NCBI GenBank assembly: GCA_030596915.1
Contig: JAUVSX010000187.1
Span: 1 to 6,531, forward strand
Direction: 5' to 3'
DNA: 6,531 bases
Source: Chloroflexota bacterium
GTDB lineage: Bacteria > Chloroflexota > Anaerolineae > B4-G1
Below are positions 3,895 to 6,531 of this stretch, one piece after another. The notes under the pieces were generated by a model. The model saw only the letters and a program-made list of their open reading frames with translations, was not told the origin of the DNA and made no database searches. The translations under genes were made by a program, and so were the position numbers. The number at the start of each line of letters is the position of its first letter. Position 1 is the stretch's first letter.

Positions 3895-5439
3895 ATGGCA
3901 ACTGAGGTAGCAGCAGACGACCAGGCACAGGAGAAAACGCGCGGTCCGGTCGGAGAGTGGCTCTACAACCTGAAGATGCGAGCGCCGTGGTTCGTGGCCG
4001 CGGCCTTGTTCCGCGTCATGTATAGGTTCAAGGTCGTCGGGGAGGAGAATTTCCCGTCCACAGGACCCTTCATCCTATGTCTCAACGAGTACTCGCTGCC
4101 GGCGCTGCTCGTATCGGGATGGATCGCCATCGTGATGCTCGAGCGGGTAATGGAGACCACACCCGAGTCCATCCAGTCGTACATGATGGAGGAACTGTGG
4201 TCATTCAGCTTCTTCAGCGACATACCCACGCAGGGCGCGAGTGAGCTCAAGCCGCTGATGCCCCAGGGAGCGGGCCGCCTGGCCCTTGGGCTGCTCGATG
4301 GTGTCAAGGTGCTTCGCGAAGGCGGAATGATCAACATCAACCCCGAGGGCGACGTGACGTGGGACGGGCGGCCGTTGCGCCCGGGCAAGGCGCTGGCCTG
4401 GCTAGCGCTGCACACCGGCGTTCCGATCGTGCCCGCGCTCGCGTCGATCGGCGCCTACGACATCTGGCCACGCTGGCGCCCCATGCCGCACCTGGGCGGC
4501 CTGATGCAACTGAACATCGGCAAGCCCTTCACCCTCGTCGACGAGCCTATGGCCGCAGTCGAGCCGGAGGACATCGCAGCGGCGAACGAACTCATCTTCA
4601 AGAAGTTCAACGAGGTGCGCTTCCTGCCAGGGAGCCAAGAGGACTGGGCCGGACCGCTTACCCGGAATGGCACGCCCGTCAAGGACCCGCTCGTTCTCAA
4701 ACCGGCCCACGCACCCGTCGTGCCCTGGCCCGACGTGGACAAGGCAGGCGAATCGGTAAGGAAGCGCGGCCTCGCGCAGCTCCTATGGCGCTGCCCGATG
4801 TGCCACACGGAGGATGCCCTGGTCCACAAGCACCACCAGATCGGGCGCGACAAGGTGCGCTGCCGGGCTTGTGGGACACGTTGGTCGCTCTGGCGCGTCG
4901 TGCACCACGACTACCGCATGAGGGTCGAAGAGGGTCACCCCGACATGGTCGGGCTCGAACTGCCGCTCACCACGTGGTACGACGAGGCGCGACGGGACTT
5001 CGAGCTGAACGCGATCGACGTGCCAGGCATCAATCTGCGGCCGGGCGAGGAAGTCTATCTAACGGCCGATGGGGTCAACTTCAAGGCCTACCGGCCCAGC
5101 CCTCTCTTCGACGGTCTCACCTCGGGAGAGGCGCCGCGGACGATGACGCCGGGGTCACGCACCTATGCTGCTCACGAGAGCCTGGGCGAGGGCCGGCTGC
5201 TCGTGACAAGCGAACGCCTCGTGTGGCAGGGCCCTGAAGGCGAAATGTCCTTCGAGTGGCCGCACTTCACGGCGATCAACATCGTAATGATGGGCACGCT
5301 GTACATCCGTTACGGCCCCGCTCCCTACCGATTCGACCTGCCGGGGCAGATCTCGCTGCGATGGATGACCTACACCGGGACGCTGGCGAAGCGCGCCGCC
5401 GAGGTGGACGGCCACGAGCTACAAATGATGCGATTCTAG
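3895..5439 (+). CDS. LPLAT/PlsC-like protein with degenerate active site, zinc ribbon and PH/GRAM-like C-terminal domain
   Basis: A 514-residue protein in three parts. Residues 25-245 resemble lysophospholipid acyltransferases: a membrane-facing hydrophobic start (PWFVAAALFRVMYRF, 31-45), FKVVGEENFP before motif I, N-P-E-G-D (149-153) at the motif III position, followed by GRPLRPGKALAWLAL, and VPIVP (176-180) as motif IV. The catalytic H(X4)D of motif I is absent: the equivalent stretch is LNEYSLPALL (63-72), with Glu65 in place of His and Ala70 in place of Asp. Residues 298-330 form a zinc ribbon (C300, C303, C323, C326). Residues about 390-514, with GEGRLLVTSERLVWQGPEG, resemble bacterial PH/GRAM domains that bind membranes. 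The known family role is acyl transfer to lysophosphatidate or similar lipids; with the lost dyad it may be catalytically altered or a lipid-binding scaffold. The start is set by AAGGAG at 3881. A paralog follows 45 nt downstream. Domain calls rest on motif reading, the C-terminal one least surely. Confidence 0.8.
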   Translation: MATEVAADDQAQEKTRGPVGEWLYNLKMRAPWFVAAALFRVMYRFKVVGEENFPSTGPFILCLNEYSLPALLVSGWIAIVMLERVMETTPESIQSYMMEELWSFSFFSDIPTQGASELKPLMPQGAGRLALGLLDGVKVLREGGMININPEGDVTWDGRPLRPGKALAWLALHTGVPIVPALASIGAYDIWPRWRPMPHLGGLMQLNIGKPFTLVDEPMAAVEPEDIAAANELIFKKFNEVRFLPGSQEDWAGPLTRNGTPVKDPLVLKPAHAPVVPWPDVDKAGESVRKRGLAQLLWRCPMCHTEDALVHKHHQIGRDKVRCRACGTRWSLWRVVHHDYRMRVEEGHPDMVGLELPLTTWYDEARRDFELNAIDVPGINLRPGEEVYLTADGVNFKAYRPSPLFDGLTSGEAPRTMTPGSRTYAAHESLGEGRLLVTSERLVWQGPEGEMSFEWPHFTAINIVMMGTLYIRYGPAPYRFDLPGQISLRWMTYTGTLAKRAAEVDGHELQMMRF

Positions 5440-5484
5440 AAGGCGCCTTAGGAGAACTGAGGCAATCCGAGAGCGAGGAGCAGG
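5440..5484 (+). other. 45-nt spacer between the tandem paralogs
   Basis: The spacer opens with the perfect 10-bp palindrome AAGGCGCCTT (5440-5449), directly after the stop codon, and closes with the ribosome binding site GAGGAG (5475-5480). I see no promoter or terminator in it, so the two paralogs are most likely one transcript. Confidence 0.5.
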
Positions 5485-6531
5485 ATGGCAACCGAGGTAG
5501 CAGTAAGCGAGCAGGTGCAGGAGAAAGCGCGCGGGCCGGTCGGAGAGTGGCTCTACAGGCTGAAGATGCGTACCCCGTGGTTCGTCGCGGCGGCCCTGTT
5601 CCGCCTCATATACAAGTTCAAGGTCGTCGGGGAGGAGAACTTCCCACACAGAGGCCCCTTCATCTTGAACCTAAACGAGTACTCACTCCCCGCGATGCTC
5701 GTCTCTGGATGGATCAGCATCGTGATGCTCGAGCGGGTGATGGAGACGGCGCCGGACGCCATCCAGTCATTCATGATGGAGGAGCTATGGTCGTTCAGCT
5801 TCTTCAGCGACATACCCACGCAGGGCAAGAGCGATATTAAGCCGCTGATGCCCCAAGGGGCGGGGCGGCTGGCCCTGGGCCTGCTCGATGGCGTCAAGGT
5901 CCTTCAAGAAGGAGGGATGATCAACATCAACTCCGAGGGCGATTCGACCTGGGACGGGCGCCCGCTCCGGCCGGGCAAGGCGCTGGCCTGGCTCGCGCTG
6001 CACACCGGCGCCCCGATTGTGCCAGCACTGGCCTCGATCGGGGCCTACGACATCGGCCCGATGTGGCGCCCCATCCCACGTTTGTCCGGCCTGATGCAGC
6101 TCAACATCGGCAAGCCCTTTACGCTCGTCGACGAACCGATGATGGTCGTGACGCCGGAAGACATCGAGGCGGCGAATGACCGCATCTTCGACGAGTTCAA
6201 CAAGGTGCGCTTCTTGCCGGGTACGATGGAGGGCTGGGCGGGCCCGCCCACGCGGAACGGCGCACCCGTTGGGCTACCCATCGAGCTGAAGCCGGCCCAC
6301 GCGCCCGTCATTCCCTGGCCTGACGCTGACAAGGACCATCAGAAGGCGTGGCGCCGCGGCGTTGCCCAGCTCCTCTGGCGCTGCCCGATGTGCCACACTG
6401 AGGTGTCTCTGCTTCACAAGTACGGCTATATCGGCCGCAAGGAAAAGGTCCGCTGCCGGGCCTGCGGGACGCGCTGGACGCTGCTCCGGATCCCGCACCA
6501 CGACTTCCGCATGAAGGTCCAAGAGGGCCAC
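5485..6531 (+). CDS. Second LPLAT/PlsC-like zinc-ribbon paralog, cut off by the window end
   Basis: An open frame of 349 codons runs from ATG 5485 to the last base with no stop, so the C-terminal part is missing. It is a tandem paralog of the preceding gene: by my count about 275 of 348 aligned residues are identical, with one inserted residue in the zinc ribbon. The start is MATEVAVSEQ, like MATEVAADDQ in the first copy, and GAGGAG at 5475-5480 precedes it. The same altered motif I is present (LNEYSLPAML), confirming that the missing H(X4)D is not a sequencing slip. At the motif III position it has NSEGD instead of NPEGD. The zinc-ribbon cysteines are at 300, 303, 324 and 327. Conservation is highest across residues 73-192 and lowest in the linker around 253-300. 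It is probably cotranscribed with the first copy; a matching PH-like C-terminus is expected beyond the edge. Confidence 0.82.
   Translation, partial: MATEVAVSEQVQEKARGPVGEWLYRLKMRTPWFVAAALFRLIYKFKVVGEENFPHRGPFILNLNEYSLPAMLVSGWISIVMLERVMETAPDAIQSFMMEELWSFSFFSDIPTQGKSDIKPLMPQGAGRLALGLLDGVKVLQEGGMININSEGDSTWDGRPLRPGKALAWLALHTGAPIVPALASIGAYDIGPMWRPIPRLSGLMQLNIGKPFTLVDEPMMVVTPEDIEAANDRIFDEFNKVRFLPGTMEGWAGPPTRNGAPVGLPIELKPAHAPVIPWPDADKDHQKAWRRGVAQLLWRCPMCHTEVSLLHKYGYIGRKEKVRCRACGTRWTLLRIPHHDFRMKVQEGH

Noticed and set aside
3484..3928. Short open frames on both strands in the second half of the spacer (3484-3714 +, 3570-3797 -, 3695-3928 -)
   Set aside because: They read through the palindromes and one overlaps the start of the acyltransferase gene; no motifs or Shine-Dalgarno sites support them.
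5256..5840. + strand ORF spanning the junction of the two paralogs
   Set aside because: It is out of frame with both strongly conserved paralogs and has shadow-like Arg/Gly/Ala-rich composition.

Overview
The window is GC-rich bacterial DNA with every recognisable gene on the + strand. No phylogenetic marker gene is present. A frameshifted chlD-type chelatase gene, a family 2 glycosyltransferase, unusual acyltransferase-like paralogs and a hairpin-rich spacer suggest a free-living GC-rich bacterium. Chloroflexota is a guess only.

Region 1 (1-3176) is a probable three-ORF operon behind a promoter with a perfect TATAAT box at 113-118. The first ORF (139-1239) encodes a complete ChlI/BchI-type AAA+ ATPase. 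The second (1266-2207) encodes the acidic/basic linker and von Willebrand A (VWA) domain that form the C-terminal half of ChlD/BchD. The two are offset by exactly -1 frame. They meet at a run of nine A's (1227-1235) with a stop codon 4 nt beyond the slippery heptamer and a stem-loop starting 7 nt downstream. A -1 shift there gives one 689-residue ChlD-type protein, and normal termination gives a 366-residue ChlI-type protein. This matches the known idea that one frameshifted chlD gene can supply both AAA+ subunits of a cobalt (B12) or magnesium chelatase. A family 2 glycosyltransferase with C-terminal membrane segments (2217-3176) follows after 9 nt.

Region 2 (3177-3894) is about 718 nt without a convincing gene. 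It is densely packed with inverted repeats. One family is built on ACCTGACAGGT (five copies, the first reaching into the end of the glycosyltransferase gene) and includes a 264-bp MITE-like unit. A second family is a pair of 15-bp odd palindromes, AGGACTG-S-CAGTCCT. Further hairpins lie at 3361-3380, 3425-3449, 3735-3756 and 3775-3827. A plausible promoter and a strong Shine-Dalgarno sequence lead into the next genes.

Region 3 (3895-6531) holds two tandem paralogs, about 79% identical over the shared 348 residues by my count; the second is cut by the window edge. Each has a phospholipid-acyltransferase (PlsC/LPLAT)-like N-terminal domain whose catalytic H(X4)D motif is replaced by N-E-Y-S-L-P-A. 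A four-cysteine zinc ribbon follows, and in the complete copy a C-terminal domain resembling bacterial PH/GRAM folds. They look like membrane-associated pseudo-acyltransferases or acyltransferases with an altered active site. They have no evident functional link to the chelatase operon.
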